A stretch of DNA of 64,000 nucleotides from Gloeomargarita sp. SRBZ-1_bins_9 (GTDB lineage Bacteria; Cyanobacteriota; Cyanobacteriia; Gloeomargaritales; Gloeomargaritaceae), in NCBI GenBank assembly GCA_039794565.1, contig JAUQVX010000002.1:254126-318125 (forward strand). Reading direction: 5' to 3'. Both the position numbers and the translations under genes were made by a program. This document shows positions 48,193 to 57,139 of the stretch, in pieces (the first letter of the stretch is position 1; each line of letters starts with the position of its first letter). The notes under the pieces were generated by a model. The model did no database searches. It worked only from the letters and a program-made list of their open reading frames with translations, and had not been told where the DNA came from.

Positions 48193-49197
48193 TCAGCTTG
48201 CCGACATTTCTACCGAGAGGTTAGTCTGGGAGGTGAGCCGGTCCCCAACCGGTCGGGCCGCCCGCACCGCCTTGAACATGCCAAACCGGCACAGCCCGGC
48301 CCCAAACGCCCAGCGCATCAGCAAAAACGTCGGCACTTCCCGCAGGGATTTCACCAGCCCCACCAGGCCAAAGCGCAGGATGCCCTCCGGTCGCGCTACC
48401 CCCTGCCAAACGCTATCCAGCCAAGATGGCAAGGTCGCCCGCGTCCAATCCGCCGTAACCACTTCCCCGGCCACCAGCCCCGTCGCCGTCAGCGCCTCCG
48501 CGAAACCCTCGATGCTGGCAAAGGCCGGATGGGACCATTGGTCCAGCAACTGCCGCATCACCCATCGCTCCAGGAAATTCAGGGGTTTTTGCCGGTCATC
48601 CCGCTGGTTCCAGTCCGCCACCACCAAAATGCCCCCCGGTTTCAACACCCGCATCAGTTCGTTGGCGAAGCGTTGCTTATCCGGGATGTGCGGCCCCGCT
48701 TCGATACACCAAACCACATCAAAACTTTCATCGGCAAAAGGCAAAGCCAGCGCATCCGCCACCAAAAACTGCACCGGCAAATCCGGAGGCGTCAGTTCCT
48801 GCGCCCGGCGCACCTGCTGGGGACTCAGGGTGATGCCGGTGACCACAAAACCATAATCCCGCGCCAGGATACGACTGCTGCCCCCGATACCACAGCCCAC
48901 ATCCAGCACCGTCGTCCCCGGAGGCAACCGGTCTAACCCCGCCCAGCGCACCATCTCGTGCACAAAATCCACCTTAGCCTGGCGGAAATCCTTGCGCCGG
49001 GGCGGGTCGCCGTAGTGTCCCAGGTGAATGTGCTCGCCCCAGTAAAACTCCAAAATACCGTCCCGCGTCCAGTTGTCGTAGGATTGGGCCACCGACGCTG
49101 GTGATTTATACTTGCGGGGAAAGAGCAAATATAAAACCAGACCAATGATTAAAAGGGCAATCAGAATGCTGATGCTCAGCAGAAAAAACCGGAACAT
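48193..49197 (-). CDS. MPBQ/MSBQ methyltransferase (Sll0418 type)
   Basis: A 334-residue membrane-anchored methyltransferase of quinone and tocopherol synthesis. The N-terminal membrane helix (FFLLSISILIALLIIGLVLY) precedes SYDNWTRDGILEFYWGEHIH, LGHYGDPP, the SAM loop TVLDVGCGIGGSSRILARDY and WCIEAGPHIPDKQRF. The C-terminal WNQRDDRQKPLNFLERWVMR and AFGAGLCRFGMFKAVR are characteristic of the Synechocystis Sll0418 family, which methylates 2-methyl-6-phytyl- and 2-methyl-6-solanesyl-benzoquinol on the way to tocopherol and plastoquinone. It diverges from the MurG-like gene across a short gap. Confidence 0.9.
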   Translation of the reverse strand: MFRFFLLSISILIALLIIGLVLYLLFPRKYKSPASVAQSYDNWTRDGILEFYWGEHIHLGHYGDPPRRKDFRQAKVDFVHEMVRWAGLDRLPPGTTVLDVGCGIGGSSRILARDYGFVVTGITLSPQQVRRAQELTPPDLPVQFLVADALALPFADESFDVVWCIEAGPHIPDKQRFANELMRVLKPGGILVVADWNQRDDRQKPLNFLERWVMRQLLDQWSHPAFASIEGFAEALTATGLVAGEVVTADWTRATLPSWLDSVWQGVARPEGILRFGLVGLVKSLREVPTFLLMRWAFGAGLCRFGMFKAVRAARPVGDRLTSQTNLSVEMSAS

Positions 49198-49268
49198 AGA
49201 GCCAGACGGGATGCAAAGCCTTAGTTAGTGTAGCATTCTGGGGAAATTAACGGCGGGGATCATCCTCA

Positions 49269-50351
49269 ATGGCCAAACCGGGGCATCTATACGTTGTTAT
49301 TACAGATCACGGGTTAGGGCATGTGACACGCACCCTGGCTATCCTGGCGGAGCTGCGGCGCCATCGGCCAGACCTCCACCTCACCCTAGTGACAACCGTC
49401 CCCCAGACGGATTTGGCCGCTTACCTGCCCTTGCCCTTTACCCATCGTCCCGTGGCCTTGGATGTGGGGGTGATCCAAACCGACAGCCTGAGCCAGGATA
49501 TAGCGGCGACCCAGCGGGCGTTAATCGCGCTCCAGACCCGGGCCGTGGACCTGGTTGCCCAGGAGGTGGCCCACATCCAGCGTACCGGCGTTGATCTCAT
49601 CTTTGCCGACATTCCGGCCCTGGCGGGGGTGATTGCCCACCAAGCTGGGGTTCCCTGTGTCATGTCGGGCAATTTCGGCTGGGATTTTATTTACCGGCAG
49701 TGGGGGGGCGAGTTTGTGGCCCTGGCGGAGCAGTATGCCCAGGGGTATCGCTACTGTGACCATCTGTTCCGGGTGCCCTTTTGCGAGGCGATGGCCAGTT
49801 TTCCCCGCCTGACGGATGTGGGGTTGACTGGCCAATGGCCCCGCTTTGCCCCCGAGGTGGTGCGGGAAACCCTAGACATCCCTACGCCGCCGGAGCGCAC
49901 GGTGTTATTGGCCTTCGGGGGATTCGGGTTGCGGCACGTTCCCTATGAGGCCCTCAGCCGTTTTGCCGACTGGTGTTTCCTGACGTTTGACCCCCAGGCG
50001 CCCCCCCTGCCCAATCTGCGGCCTTGCCACCAGACCCCCTACCGGCCCGTGGATGTGATGCCCCTGTGTGGCCAGGTGGTTACCAAGCCGGGCTACAGCA
50101 CCTACTCCGAAGCCTACCGCCTGGGGTTGCCCATTTATTCCTTGGAGCGCCAAGGGTTTGCCGAAGCCGATCTGCTGTTGCAGGGTCTCCAGAAGTACTG
50201 CCACCATCGGATTATTTCCCTGGCGGATTTCCACGCCCATCCCTGGGAATTCCTAACCCTTGATCCCTGTCCGCCCCAAACCGACGACCGGCTGGCCACC
50301 GACGGCAACCAAACCATCGCCCAGGCGCTACTGCAGTACCTGAACGGTTGA
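49269..50351 (+). CDS. MurG-like GT-B glycosyltransferase
   Basis: A 360-residue protein with a two-domain GT-B form. The N-terminal domain has LYVVITDHGLGHVTRTLAIL, the Gly-rich first loop, and DLIFADIPALAGVIAHQAGV. The C-terminal domain has VLLAFGGFGLRHVPYEALSR, PVDVMPLCGQVVTKPGYSTY and ERQGFAEADLLLQG, resembling the nucleotide-sugar site of GT28-type enzymes. It is also similar in layout to the N-terminal part of L-arabinokinase-like proteins. The donor and acceptor are unknown. It is soluble, without a signal peptide. The membrane-fusion protein gene follows in the same direction after 92 bases. Confidence 0.82.
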   Translation: MAKPGHLYVVITDHGLGHVTRTLAILAELRRHRPDLHLTLVTTVPQTDLAAYLPLPFTHRPVALDVGVIQTDSLSQDIAATQRALIALQTRAVDLVAQEVAHIQRTGVDLIFADIPALAGVIAHQAGVPCVMSGNFGWDFIYRQWGGEFVALAEQYAQGYRYCDHLFRVPFCEAMASFPRLTDVGLTGQWPRFAPEVVRETLDIPTPPERTVLLAFGGFGLRHVPYEALSRFADWCFLTFDPQAPPLPNLRPCHQTPYRPVDVMPLCGQVVTKPGYSTYSEAYRLGLPIYSLERQGFAEADLLLQGLQKYCHHRIISLADFHAHPWEFLTLDPCPPQTDDRLATDGNQTIAQALLQYLNG

Positions 50352-50443
50352 AACGGGTGCGACTCGGTGGTCCGACGGAAATCAGAACCTGCTATTTACA
50401 ATCTTTAATATCGGCAAAAACCAAGGCGGCAGTCACCCCGGTC

Positions 50444-51727
50444 ATGGCAGTCAGGGGTTGGTTGGAAAAACAGGGCAGGGAGGTTACCCGCTGGCTGGGG
50501 GTGGGAGCGGCAGTGGTGGCCCTGGCGGCCATGGGGTTCTGGTTCTACGGCCGGCGTCGTCCCCAGATGCTCGACCTGGATGCCCTGACCGTTCCGGTTA
50601 CCCGCCGCGATCTCATGGTGCGCATCCCCGCCAGCGGCCGTATCGAACCCCGGCAGCGGGTCAATCTCAGTCCCAAAACGCCGGGGCAACTGGTGGCGTT
50701 GTATGTGCAACAGGGGGACCGGGTGGCCGCCGGACAAGTCATCGCCCGGATGGATGACGCCGAATTACAAGCCCGTAGACAACAGGCCCTGGCTAATTTG
50801 GCCCAAGCCCAAGCCCGCTTAGCCGAGTTAAAGCGGGGCAATCGTCCCGAAGAAATCGCCCAGGCCCAAGCCCAGGTGCAAGCCGCCCAAGCCCGTTACG
50901 AACTGGCCCGCCAGCGCCGCCAACGCAACGAAGACCTGTTTCGCCAGGGGGCCATTGCCCTCGATACCCTGGAAGCTGCCCGCGCCGAAGAAAGCACTGC
51001 CCTAGCCACTCTCCAGGAAGCCCAGCGCCGGTGGGAACTGTTCCAAGCCGGCAACCGACCCGAGGTGATTGCCCAAGCCCAGGCCCAGGTAGCCGCCGCC
51101 CAGGCCCAACTGCGCACGATCGAAGTCCAAATTGCCGACACCCTCATCCGCGCCCCCTTTGCCGGCATCATCACCCAGCGCTACGCCTCGGTGGGGTCCT
51201 TCGTCACCCCCAGTAGCTTTGCCTCCAGCACCGCCTCCGCCACCTCCAGTTCCATCGTCGCCCTGGCCAGTGACCTGGAAATGGTCGCCCGGGTAGCCGA
51301 AACCGACATCAGCCGCATCCAACCTGGCCAGCAGGTGGACATCACCGCCGATGCCTATCCCGGCGAAAGCTTCCGTGGTCAGGTGGCCCTCATTGCCCCC
51401 GAAGCCATCGTGGAACAAAACGTAACCTTTTTTGAAGTGCGGGTACGCCTGCTGACGGGTCAGGAGCGGTTGCGGGCCGGGATGAATGTGGATGCGGTTT
51501 TCCTCGGCGAACGCCTGCCCCAGGCCCTGACCATCCCCACGGTGGCTGTGGTAACGGAGCGAGGGCAAACCGGCGTTTTGGTCCCCGATGCCCAGGGTCA
51601 ACCCCGTTTTCAACCCGTGGTCCTGGGGGTCACCCTCAACGAATACACCCAAGTCCTCCAGGGTCTGCAACCCGGCGATCGGGTCTTTGTGGACCTACCC
51701 AGAGGCACCCTCCCAAACCGTTCCTAA
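50444..51727 (+). CDS. HlyD-family membrane-fusion protein (efflux adaptor)
   Basis: A 427-residue periplasmic adaptor anchored by one N-terminal helix (GVGAAVVALAAMGFWFYG). The lipoyl-like half motifs are DLMVRIPASGRIEPRQRVNL and GDRVAAGQVIARMDDAELQA, and the long Ala/Gln-rich helical hairpin runs about residues 115-255 (AQAQARLAELKRGNRPEEIA and a near repeat ELFQAGNRPEVIAQAQAQVA). The beta-barrel part includes VAETDISRIQPGQQVDITAD and AGMNVDAVFLGERLPQ. It should pair with an ABC or RND pump, but no pump gene follows in the window. ATG 50444 was chosen; longer TTG-started versions would put an unlikely leader before the membrane helix. Confidence 0.9.
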   Translation: MAVRGWLEKQGREVTRWLGVGAAVVALAAMGFWFYGRRRPQMLDLDALTVPVTRRDLMVRIPASGRIEPRQRVNLSPKTPGQLVALYVQQGDRVAAGQVIARMDDAELQARRQQALANLAQAQARLAELKRGNRPEEIAQAQAQVQAAQARYELARQRRQRNEDLFRQGAIALDTLEAARAEESTALATLQEAQRRWELFQAGNRPEVIAQAQAQVAAAQAQLRTIEVQIADTLIRAPFAGIITQRYASVGSFVTPSSFASSTASATSSSIVALASDLEMVARVAETDISRIQPGQQVDITADAYPGESFRGQVALIAPEAIVEQNVTFFEVRVRLLTGQERLRAGMNVDAVFLGERLPQALTIPTVAVVTERGQTGVLVPDAQGQPRFQPVVLGVTLNEYTQVLQGLQPGDRVFVDLPRGTLPNRS

Positions 51728-51782
51728 AAAATTACGCCCCCCTTTACGCCCGCCGATTGCAGGAACCCTAACGACCGTTTCC

Positions 51783-52394
51783 CTAAGCCTTGCGGGAATA
51801 GAACTCCACCACCAGCAGTTCGTTGACCTGTAAAGCCACGCACTGGCGCTCCACCACCCCCGTCACCCGGCCCTCCAACCTGTTTTTATCGAACTCCAGA
51901 TGGGTCGGCAGCGTGGCCAAGCCGGGGTACTCTGCGTAGGCCGCTACCAGCTTACGGGACGATTCCCGCGGGCGCACGGTAATGACATCGCCAGGTTTAC
52001 ATTCGTAACTGGGGGTGTAAACCGTCTGGCCATTGACCTGGATGTGCCCGTGGCTGACCAACTGCCGGGCTGCCGGAATCGTCGGCGCCATCCCCAACCG
52101 AAACACCGTATTATCCAGGCGCATCTCCAGTAGTTGCAACAGCGCCAAACCCGTTGACCCCTTCACCCGTCGCGCCTTGCGCACATACCGCAACAACTGC
52201 CGCTCGGAAACGCCGTAGTTGTAACGCAGCTTTTGTTTCTCCTCCAGCCGCTTGGCGTACTCCGACAACTTGCGGGGCGCCTGGCCGTGTTGGCCCGGGG
52301 GATTTACCCGCTTGCGGGCCGTCTTGCGGGTCAAACCCGGCAACTCCCCCAACCGACGAATGATGCGCACCCGTGGGCCACGATAACGAGACAT
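51783..52394 (-). CDS. rpsD: 30S ribosomal protein S4
   Basis: A 203-residue S4, a primary 16S rRNA binder and translational regulator. Motifs are [20 protein letters not shown], the [20 protein letters not shown] segment, [20 protein letters not shown], and the S4 RNA-binding domain [20 protein letters not shown] with [20 protein letters not shown] 52394 is the standard start; an in-frame ATG 18 bases upstream is not conserved. It diverges from the secE operon. Confidence 0.97.
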   Translation of the reverse strand: MSRYRGPRVRIIRRLGELPGLTRKTARKRVNPPGQHGQAPRKLSEYAKRLEEKQKLRYNYGVSERQLLRYVRKARRVKGSTGLALLQLLEMRLDNTVFRLGMAPTIPAARQLVSHGHIQVNGQTVYTPSYECKPGDVITVRPRESSRKLVAAYAEYPGLATLPTHLEFDKNRLEGRVTGVVERQCVALQVNELLVVEFYSRKA

Positions 52395-52528
52395 AGTCTG
52401 CAAAGAAGGCAACAGCCCTTTATCATATCACGGCTATCTCCCCGGGGGCAATGGGCGCAACGGGGTAGGATTGTGCTAAGATAAACAATGCTCTAAACTA
52501 AGCCGGGTCGTCCGGGCGAGGAAGCGGC

Positions 52529-52744
52529 ATGGAGAAAAAAGAAACGGTGGCACCGTCGGCCAAGGCCGGCCTGCTGACGTTTTTACAGGATGTGCGCGCT
52601 GAGTTGAAGAAAGTGATTTGGCCGACTCGGCAGCAGCTCATCAGCGAATCGTTGGCGGTTATCCTGATGGTGGTCGCGGCGACGCTGATGATTTATCTGG
52701 TGGACAGTTTATTTGCGTGGTTAGCGCGGCGGGTGTTTCCATGA
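52529..52744 (+). CDS. secE: Preprotein translocase subunit SecE
   Basis: A 71-residue single-span SecE. The conserved amphipathic motif TFLQDVRAELKKVIWPTRQQ precedes the transmembrane helix VILMVVAATLMIYLVDSLFA. It clamps the SecY channel in plasma and thylakoid membranes. The short form is normal for cyanobacteria. Its stop overlaps the nusG start (ATGA at 52741-52744), giving coupling. A TAAGAT at about 52478 could be the operon's -10 box. Confidence 0.96.
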   Translation: MEKKETVAPSAKAGLLTFLQDVRAELKKVIWPTRQQLISESLAVILMVVAATLMIYLVDSLFAWLARRVFP

Positions 52745-53367
52745 CCTATACAGCGGAACCAAGGGAGGGGGAAGAACGGGCGGGACGGCCCTGTTGGTAT
52801 GTAGTGCAGGTGGCCTCCGGCTGTGAGCAAAAGGTCAAAAGCAGCCTGGAGCAGCGCAGCCGTACCCTGGACATGACGGACCGGATTTTGCAGGTGGCGA
52901 TTCCCCAGGCACCGGTGGTGCGCATCCGTAAAGACGGCAGCCGCCAGAACACGGAGGAAAAGATCTACCCAGGCTATGTGTATGTGCAGATGCTGGCGGT
53001 GCAAAACGACAAGGGCCAGTGGGAGATTGATGATGAGGCCTGGCAGGTGGTGCGCAGTACGCCCCATGTGATCAACTTCGTCGGGTCGCCCCAGGTGCGG
53101 GGGGGGCGGGTGCAGGTCAAGCCGGTGCCCCTGTCGGATGCGGAGGTGGATCGGGTCTTCCGGTCGGTGGCGGTTGAGGAACCCAAGGTGAAGGTGGACA
53201 TGGCCCCCGGCGACCGGATTCTGGTGATTTCTGGGCCGTTTAAGGACTTCCGGGGTGAGGTCATCGAGGTCAGTCCTGAGCGCAGTAAACTCAAGGCGCT
53301 GTTGTCGATTTTTGGCCGGGAAACGCCGGTGGAGTTAGAGTTCACCCAGATTCAAAAAGAAAGCTAA
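52741..53367 (+). CDS. nusG: Transcription termination/antitermination factor NusG
   Basis: A 208-residue NusG. The NGN domain has CWYVVQVASGCEQKVKSSLE and IYPGYVYVQMLAVQND, and VVRSTPHVINFVGSPQVRGG; the KOW domain at the C-terminus has DMAPGDRILVISGPFKDFRG and ALLSIFGRETPVELEF. NusG binds RNA polymerase and links it to ribosomes and Rho. ATG 52741 overlaps the secE stop by 4 bases. It is the second gene of the conserved secE-nusG-rplKAJL block. Confidence 0.97.
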   Translation: MTYTAEPREGEERAGRPCWYVVQVASGCEQKVKSSLEQRSRTLDMTDRILQVAIPQAPVVRIRKDGSRQNTEEKIYPGYVYVQMLAVQNDKGQWEIDDEAWQVVRSTPHVINFVGSPQVRGGRVQVKPVPLSDAEVDRVFRSVAVEEPKVKVDMAPGDRILVISGPFKDFRGEVIEVSPERSKLKALLSIFGRETPVELEFTQIQKES

Positions 53368-53399
53368 GGGTTTAATTGATGGTTTGAGGGAGACTGTTC

Positions 53400-53825
53400 A
53401 TGGCCAAAAAAGTGACTGCGGTGGTGAAATTGGCGTTACCGGCTGGGAAGGCAAACCCGGCGCCTCCGGTAGGTCCGGCCCTGGGGCAACATGGGGTCAA
53501 TATCATGATGTTCTGTAAGGAGTACAACGCCAAAACCGCTGACAAGGTGGGGATGATCATCCCGGCGGAGATCACGATTTACGAAGACCGCAGCTTTACC
53601 TTTGTCCTGAAAACGCCCCCGGCATCGGTGTTACTGGCCAAGGCGGCGGGGATTGAGAAGGGTTCGGGCGACCCCAAGGGCAAAAAGGTGGGGAAAATTA
53701 CTCGGGCGCAACTGCGGGAAATTGCCCAGACCAAACTGCCGGACCTGAACACGGATGACATCGAAGCGGCTATGCGCACGGTCGCCGGGACGGCCCGCCA
53801 GATGGGAATCACTATTGTGGATTGA
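53400..53825 (+). CDS. rplK: 50S ribosomal protein L11
   Basis: A 141-residue L11. The N-terminus [20 protein letters not shown] and [20 protein letters not shown] mark the factor-binding domain, and [20 protein letters not shown] and [15 protein letters not shown] the rRNA-binding domain. L11 with 23S rRNA forms the GTPase-associated centre. It begins 32 bases after nusG and is followed by rplA after 87 bases in the usual order. Confidence 0.97.
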   Translation: MAKKVTAVVKLALPAGKANPAPPVGPALGQHGVNIMMFCKEYNAKTADKVGMIIPAEITIYEDRSFTFVLKTPPASVLLAKAAGIEKGSGDPKGKKVGKITRAQLREIAQTKLPDLNTDDIEAAMRTVAGTARQMGITIVD

Positions 53826-53912
53826 CAAGGGGAAGGTTTTGGGGAGAAAATAAAAGACTGTGCTTATTGAGGGGGAGAGGGTGACTCGTACGTACCCCGA
53901 AGGTGACCAGCG

Positions 53913-54623
53913 ATGAAAAAACACTCTAAGCGGTTTCAAGCGCTTTTGGCGAAGGTCGAGCCGCGACCCTATGAGCCAAGGGAAGCGATTGCCCTGTTGA
54001 AGGAAACAGCGACGGCGAAGTTTCCCGAGAGTGCGGAGGCCCATATTCGCTTGGGGATCGACCCGAAGTTCAACGACCAGCAGTTGCGGGCGACGGTGAC
54101 GCTGCCCAAGGGGACCGGGCAAACGGTGCGGGTGGCGGTGATCGCCCGGGGTGAGAAGGTGGTGGAGGCCCAGGCGGCGGGGGCGGATGTTTGGGGCTCG
54201 GAGGAGTTGATTGAGGAGATCGCCGCTGGTCGGCTGGATTTCGACAAGTTGATTGCCACGCCGGACATCATGCCCAAGGTGGCCAAGTTGGGGAAATTGC
54301 TGGGTCCCAAGGGGCTGATGCCCTCGCCGAAGGGGGGGACGGTGACGTTTGACCTGGCCTCGGCAATTAAAGAGTTCAAGGCGGGCAAGCTGGAGTATCG
54401 GGCGGACCGGTCGGGGATTGTCCATGTGCTGTTTGGCAAGGCGTCGTTTGCCCTGGAGGACTTGTTGGTGAATCTCAAGGCGGTGCAGGAGTCCATCGAC
54501 CGCAACCGACCCCCAGGGGCCAAGGGGCGCTACTGGCGGAGTCTTTTCATCTCGGCGACGATGGGACCGGGGATCGAGGTGGACTTCAATCTCCTGCGGG
54601 ACATGAAGTTGGCCGAGGCGTAA
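53913..54623 (+). CDS. rplA: 50S ribosomal protein L1
   Basis: A 236-residue L1, a 23S rRNA L1-stalk protein and operon autoregulator in many bacteria. Typical are [60 protein letters not shown] and [20 protein letters not shown]. The start is ATG 53913 ([14 protein letters not shown]). The L10 leader region follows its stop. Confidence 0.97.
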   Translation: MKKHSKRFQALLAKVEPRPYEPREAIALLKETATAKFPESAEAHIRLGIDPKFNDQQLRATVTLPKGTGQTVRVAVIARGEKVVEAQAAGADVWGSEELIEEIAAGRLDFDKLIATPDIMPKVAKLGKLLGPKGLMPSPKGGTVTFDLASAIKEFKAGKLEYRADRSGIVHVLFGKASFALEDLLVNLKAVQESIDRNRPPGAKGRYWRSLFISATMGPGIEVDFNLLRDMKLAEA

Positions 54624-54818
54624 GGGTTTGGTCGGTCGTGCGTGGAGGAGGAGGCAGGCCTAGCGAGTAAATCACCCCCAAAAATTTTTGATCGTTGACC
54701 GCAGACTGCAGGTGGCTGATGCGTAAATCCTGCCGAGGTCAGTCCAAAGTGCCCCGCTGGGGGTGGCGTTGGATATGGCCCGGCGTATCTTGACCGGGTT
54801 TTTTATTTGGGAGGGCCT
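54624..54818 (+). ncRNA. Ribosomal protein L10 leader (rplJ 5' untranslated region)
   Basis: The 195-base gap between rplA and rplJ holds sequence typical of the L10 leader, in which L10(L12) binds a kink-turn and represses translation. Visible are CTGCCGAGGTCAGTCC (about 54730-54745) and a late hairpin with CCCGG (54779-54783) pairing CCGGG (54794-54798) followed by six T, a possible attenuator. GGGAGGG lies before the rplJ ATG. The boundaries are approximate; the leader is inferred from position and these features, not from a covariance search. Confidence 0.68.
54779..54804 (+). terminator. Attenuator-like hairpin before rplJ
   Basis: CCCGG and CCGGG pair across a 10-base loop and are followed by TTTTTT, 15 bases upstream of the rplJ ATG. 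The position inside the L10 leader suggests a partial terminator that could lower rplJL transcription, but the short stem makes full termination unlikely. Confidence 0.55.
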
Positions 54819-55388
54819 ATGGGACGTACCTTAGCGAGCAAAAAGGCGATTGTGGAGGAACTGAAACAGACCCTGGACCAGACCCAGTTGACGCTGGTGA
54901 TTGACTACCAGGGGTTGACGGTGGCGGAGATGACGGACTTGCGCCGGCGGTTGCGCGCGACCGGTGCCCGCTGCAAGGTGACCAAGAACACGCTGATGCG
55001 CCTGGCCGTGCGGGACAATCCCACCTGGCAGCCGATGGAGCGCTTCCTCAAGGGGGCGAATGCCTTTCTCCTCATTCGGGATGATTTACCAGGGGCGGTC
55101 AAGGCTTACCAGGAGTTTCAGAAAGCCACCAAGAAAACCGAATTGCGGGGCGCGGTGATGGAGGGGCAAGCCCTGGACGAACAGGCTCTCAAGGCGGTGC
55201 TAGAGCTGCCCCCCAAAGAGGTGTTGATGGCCAAAGTGGCGGGGATGCTCAAGACCTTGCCCACCCAATTGGCCACCGCGCTCCAGGCGGTCCCCACCCA
55301 ACTGGCGACGGGGATCAACGAAGTACCGGCCTCCTTGGGGCGGGTGCTGCAGGCGGTTGTCCAACAAAAGGAAGCCGCCGGTTCCTAA
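54819..55388 (+). CDS. rplJ: 50S ribosomal protein L10
   Basis: A 189-residue L10, the stalk base that anchors L7/L12 dimers. The N-terminal rRNA-binding part has KAIVEELKQTLDQTQLTLVI and GLTVAEMTDLRRRLRATGAR, then KVTKNTLMRLAV; the C-terminal helix that binds L12 is extended, containing repeated TQLATALQAVPTQLATGINE, typical of cyanobacterial L10. ATG 54819 (MGRTLASKKAIV) lies behind GGGAGGG; an in-frame GTG/TTG-like extension upstream is not used. It is followed after 40 bases by rplL. Confidence 0.96.
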   Translation: MGRTLASKKAIVEELKQTLDQTQLTLVIDYQGLTVAEMTDLRRRLRATGARCKVTKNTLMRLAVRDNPTWQPMERFLKGANAFLLIRDDLPGAVKAYQEFQKATKKTELRGAVMEGQALDEQALKAVLELPPKEVLMAKVAGMLKTLPTQLATALQAVPTQLATGINEVPASLGRVLQAVVQQKEAAGS

Positions 55389-55428
55389 CATGTCCACTGT
55401 TGATTGACGTCAAAAAGGAGAAACGACC

Positions 55429-55845
55429 ATGTCTGCGAAAACCGATGCCATTTTAGAAGAGCTGAAGAGCTTGACCCTGCTGGAAGCAGCCGAGCTGGTC
55501 AAGAAGATTGAGGAAACCTTTGGGGTGAGTGCCGCCGCCCCGGTTGGGGGGATGGTCATGGCCGCCGCCCCTGTGGCCGCTGCGGGTGCCCCTGCTGCTC
55601 CTGCTCCGGCAGCTGAACCGGTGGAGGAACAAACTGAGTTCAGCGTGATCCTAGAGGCGGTACCGGCGGATAAGAAGATCGCCATCTTGAAGGTGGTGCG
55701 GGAGTTGACCGGCCTGGGGTTGAAGGAGGCCAAGGACCTGGTGGAGGCAGCCCCCAAACCGGTCAAGGAAGGCATCCCCAAGGAGGAAGCCGAGAAGATC
55801 AAGGCCAAACTGGTGGAGGCCGGTGCTACAGTAGCGGTGAAGTAA
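55429..55845 (+). CDS. rplL: 50S ribosomal protein L7/L12
   Basis: A 138-residue stalk protein. The N-terminal dimerisation helix is [20 protein letters not shown], the Ala/Pro hinge spans about 45-70 ([15 protein letters not shown]), and the C-terminal factor-binding domain has [36 protein letters not shown] and [12 protein letters not shown]. It recruits translation GTPases. Slightly longer than E. coli L7/L12 because of the hinge. The double histidine phosphatase gene begins 13 bases after its stop. Confidence 0.97.
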   Translation: MSAKTDAILEELKSLTLLEAAELVKKIEETFGVSAAAPVGGMVMAAAPVAAAGAPAAPAPAAEPVEEQTEFSVILEAVPADKKIAILKVVRELTGLGLKEAKDLVEAAPKPVKEGIPKEEAEKIKAKLVEAGATVAVK

Positions 55846-55858
55846 TAGCCGTTGCGCT

Positions 55859-57139
55859 ATGGCCGCTACCCGTCTCCTGCTGCTGCGTCACGGTGAGAGT
55901 ACCTACAATGCCCAGTCGCTGATTCAGGGTCGTTCGGATGCGGCCTTGCTCACGGAGCGAGGACGGGCCATGGCGGGGCAGACAGGGCAATTGCTCCAGG
56001 GGGTGGCGATTGACCAGATGTACGTCAGCCCCCTGCGACGTGCCCTGGAGACGGCCCAGTTGCTCAACCTGGCGGGGGTGCCCATCACGGTTACGCCTGA
56101 CTTGCTAGAGATTGATTTGCCGGCGTGGGAGGGACTGCCCCAGGAGACGGTTAAGCAGCAATTTCCCGAGGATTACCGGCGCTGGCGCACGGCCCCCAAG
56201 GAATTTGTCATGCAGGGTCGTTATCCCCTACTGGAGCTGCTTTCCCAGGCGGAGCGCTTGACCCAGCGCTTGCACAGTCAGCACCAGGGGCAAACGGTAT
56301 TGGGGGTGGGGCACGCCACCATGAACCGCCTGTGGTTGGTGCAGCTGTTGCGGTTGGCGCCGGAGCATTACTTCCGGTTGCAGCAGAGCAACTGTGGGGT
56401 GAGTGTTGTCAATCTCCAGGGCGAGCAGGTGCAACTGGAGGCCCTCAACCTGGTATTCCACACGGGCAATCTCTTTCCCAAGTATAAGGGGGGGACGCGT
56501 ATCTACCTGGTGCGGCACGGGGAGACGGACTGGAACCGCCAGGGCCAGTTTCAGGGGCTGAAGGATATTCCGCTCAACGCCCAGGGCCGTCGCCAGGCGG
56601 AACAGACGCGGCGGTGGCTGGCCCAAGTGCCCTTGACGTTTGCCATCAGCAGTCCCTTGAGTCGGGCGCGCCAGACAGCGGAAATTCTCCTGGCGGACCA
56701 TCCGGGGGTGACGCTGGAATTGCTGCCGGAACTGCAAGAGATCAGCCACGGTCTGTGGGAGGGCAAGTTCCACCACCAGGTGGAGGCGGAATTTCCAGGG
56801 ATGCTGGCGGCCTGGCATACCCGCCCAGAGACGGTGCAGATGCCCGAGGGGGAGAATCTGCAACAAGTGTGGGAGCGGGCGGCACGGGCTTGGCAGTCCA
56901 TCATCACCCGCTACGAGGGGCAGCAGGGGCTGGTGGTGGCCCACGACGCCATCAATAAGGCCATCCTGTGCCAGTTGTTTCACCTGGGGCCGGAGCGGTT
57001 CTGGTTGTTTAAGCAGGGCAACGGGGCCGTCAGCGTCATTGACTATCCCGAGGGCGCCCAGGGTCCTCCCGTTTTACAGATGCTCAACCTCACCCGTACG
57101 GATGGGTTTTTCGACCAGACGGCTGCCGGCGCCCTCTAA
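55859..57139 (+). CDS. Tandem two-domain histidine phosphatase
   Basis: A 426-residue protein with two complete histidine phosphatase domains. Domain 1 (about 1-210) has RLLLLRHGESTYNAQSLIQG and the second His in GVGHATMNRLWLVQL; domain 2 (about 215-426) has IYLVRHGETDWNRQGQFQGL and LVVAHDAINKAILCQLF. Both keep the Arg-His-Gly and the second His, so both may be active. Cyanobacteria carry such double-domain phosphoglycerate-mutase-like proteins; the substrate (phosphosugar or phosphoserine) is unclear. It closely follows rplL on the same strand and could be read through from the ribosomal operon. Its TAA overlaps the TAG of the minus-strand MBL gene. Confidence 0.9.
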   Translation: MAATRLLLLRHGESTYNAQSLIQGRSDAALLTERGRAMAGQTGQLLQGVAIDQMYVSPLRRALETAQLLNLAGVPITVTPDLLEIDLPAWEGLPQETVKQQFPEDYRRWRTAPKEFVMQGRYPLLELLSQAERLTQRLHSQHQGQTVLGVGHATMNRLWLVQLLRLAPEHYFRLQQSNCGVSVVNLQGEQVQLEALNLVFHTGNLFPKYKGGTRIYLVRHGETDWNRQGQFQGLKDIPLNAQGRRQAEQTRRWLAQVPLTFAISSPLSRARQTAEILLADHPGVTLELLPELQEISHGLWEGKFHHQVEAEFPGMLAAWHTRPETVQMPEGENLQQVWERAARAWQSIITRYEGQQGLVVAHDAINKAILCQLFHLGPERFWLFKQGNGAVSVIDYPEGAQGPPVLQMLNLTRTDGFFDQTAAGAL